NCBI GenBank assembly: GCA_019057865.1
Contig: JAHLWP010000012.1
Span: 1 to 64,000 of the forward strand
Direction: 5' to 3'
From: Promethearchaeota archaeon
Lineage (GTDB): Archaea > Asgardarchaeota > Lokiarchaeia > Sigyniarchaeales > SOKP01
Length of the DNA: 64,000 nucleotides
The position numbers and the translations under genes are program-made. Positions 63,659 through 64,000 of the stretch are shown piece after piece. Within the stretch, counting starts at the first letter, position 1. Every line of letters begins with the position of its first letter. The notes beneath the pieces were generated by a model. That model was not told the DNA's origin. It was given only the letters and a program-made list of their open reading frames with translations, and ran no database searches.

Positions 63659-64000
63659 ATGAATCGCATTGAAATTTCGAAAAAACATTTAGTTTTGATT
63701 TTCCTTTTTTTATTAATTTTCATTGTAGGAACAATACTAATCTTTATAACTCCGACAAGTATAAAAATTATTTATGGGCGAAGTGTCAAAACATCCGATG
63801 GTGAAACAATTTCATTTAATGTACTTGAGCCAAAAAGAGGAGGATCTAATAAAAAGGCAGTAATTATAGGGCATGGTATCATGTCAAATAAAGAAATGAT
63901 GAAAGGTTATGCAATAGAATTAGCTGCTGCAGGATTTGTGGCTATACCTTTCGATTTCAGAGGGCATGGGCAAAGTTCAGGTGAACTTGATAGGGATAGA
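63659..64000 (+). CDS. Membrane-anchored alpha/beta hydrolase, N-terminal part (partial)
   Basis: The gene runs off the right edge. The N-terminus has a hydrophobic anchor (LVLIFLFLLIFIVGTILIFIT, about residues 11-31), followed by an alpha/beta-hydrolase start: KTSDGETISFNVLEP, AVIIGHGIMSNKEMM (oxyanion-hole HG) and AIPFDFRGHGQSSGE. The nucleophile elbow lies beyond the edge. An in-frame ATG at 63599 would add 20 residues. Function within esterases or peptidases is open. Confidence 0.8.
   Translation, partial: MNRIEISKKHLVLIFLFLLIFIVGTILIFITPTSIKIIYGRSVKTSDGETISFNVLEPKRGGSNKKAVIIGHGIMSNKEMMKGYAIELAAAGFVAIPFDFRGHGQSSGELDRDR

Noticed and set aside
1..64000. CRISPR arrays, tRNA/rRNA genes and insertion sequences
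   Set aside because: No regularly spaced repeats, no clover-leaf-like GC-rich segments and no transposase-like protein were seen in any region.

Overview
The window is a very AT-rich piece of an archaeal chromosome, most likely from an Asgard archaeon of the Lokiarchaeia type. That placement is my inference. It rests on a Rab-like small GTPase (33878-34402), a selenocysteine-containing HdrA/MvhD pair with a eukaryote-like SECIS hairpin (46357-46428), archaeal-type genes (HerA-like ATPase, M42 aminopeptidase, AOR tungstoenzymes, VapB-type antitoxin), purine-rich archaeal ribosome binding sites and a strictly anaerobic amino-acid-fermenting gene set. There are no rRNA or tRNA genes, CRISPR arrays or recognisable insertion sequences.

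Layout. 1-5707: end of an unknown gene, then a co-directional trio of an AOR-family tungstoenzyme, a multi-cofactor NAD(FAD)/Fe-S dehydrogenase and a DadA/HcnC-like FAD oxidase, probably an amino acid oxidation module. 6018-11688: secreted/membrane proteins, an orphan antitoxin, and a carbamoyltransferase, carbamate kinase and ornithine aminotransferase, suggesting ATP recovery from citrulline/ornithine. 11994-20194 (minus strand): a nearly complete lysine fermentation cluster (kamE, kamD, kamB-like, kamA, kdd, flavodoxin, kce, kal). 20488-29644: a Cys-rich miniprotein, a coiled-coil protein, two tandem SDRs, two gene remnants, an AcoX/NAD-kinase-like protein, 3-hydroxyacyl-CoA dehydrogenase, a HypB-like GTPase, a beta-helix protein and a methyltransferase. 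29874-39489: ABC exporter, SDR, cyclophilin-like protein, DUF364 protein, the Rab-like GTPase, an M14 carboxypeptidase and a large SNF2/RapA helicase. 39583-47670: Fe-S proteins and a second AOR with its ferredoxin subunit, followed by HdrA, MvhD and an FrhB/FdhB-like protein, which looks like an electron-confurcating hub. 47806-64000: B12 radical SAM protein, methyltransferases, DUF885 hydrolase, xylose-isomerase-like protein, ferredoxin, enoyl-CoA hydratase, class I GAPDH, DUF2156 protein, HerA, M42 peptidase, two MFS carriers and the start of an alpha/beta hydrolase.

The most notable signals are recoded or interrupted genes. HdrA carries two in-frame TGA codons and MvhD two more, each at a conserved cysteine position. 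The only good SECIS candidate lies just after mvhD and has the UGA/GA kink-turn core typical of eukaryotic SECIS elements, so one element may serve four codons in a two-gene message. The ferredoxin between the AOR and HdrA is interrupted by 32 nt, and removing them restores both frame and an Fe-S motif. The flanks and insert can fold into a bulge-helix-bulge, so this may be an mRNA intron spliced by the tRNA endonuclease. A third recoding candidate is a TGA near the N-terminus of a membrane-anchored methyltransferase (56330-56332).

How the genes could work together: lysine, ornithine/citrulline and other amino acids are degraded to acyl-CoAs, and tungsten aldehyde oxidoreductases yield reduced ferredoxin. 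HdrA/MvhD/FrhB-type proteins rebalance electrons, and AcoX-like, SDR, enoyl-CoA hydratase and hydroxyacyl-CoA dehydrogenase proteins handle the CoA intermediates.
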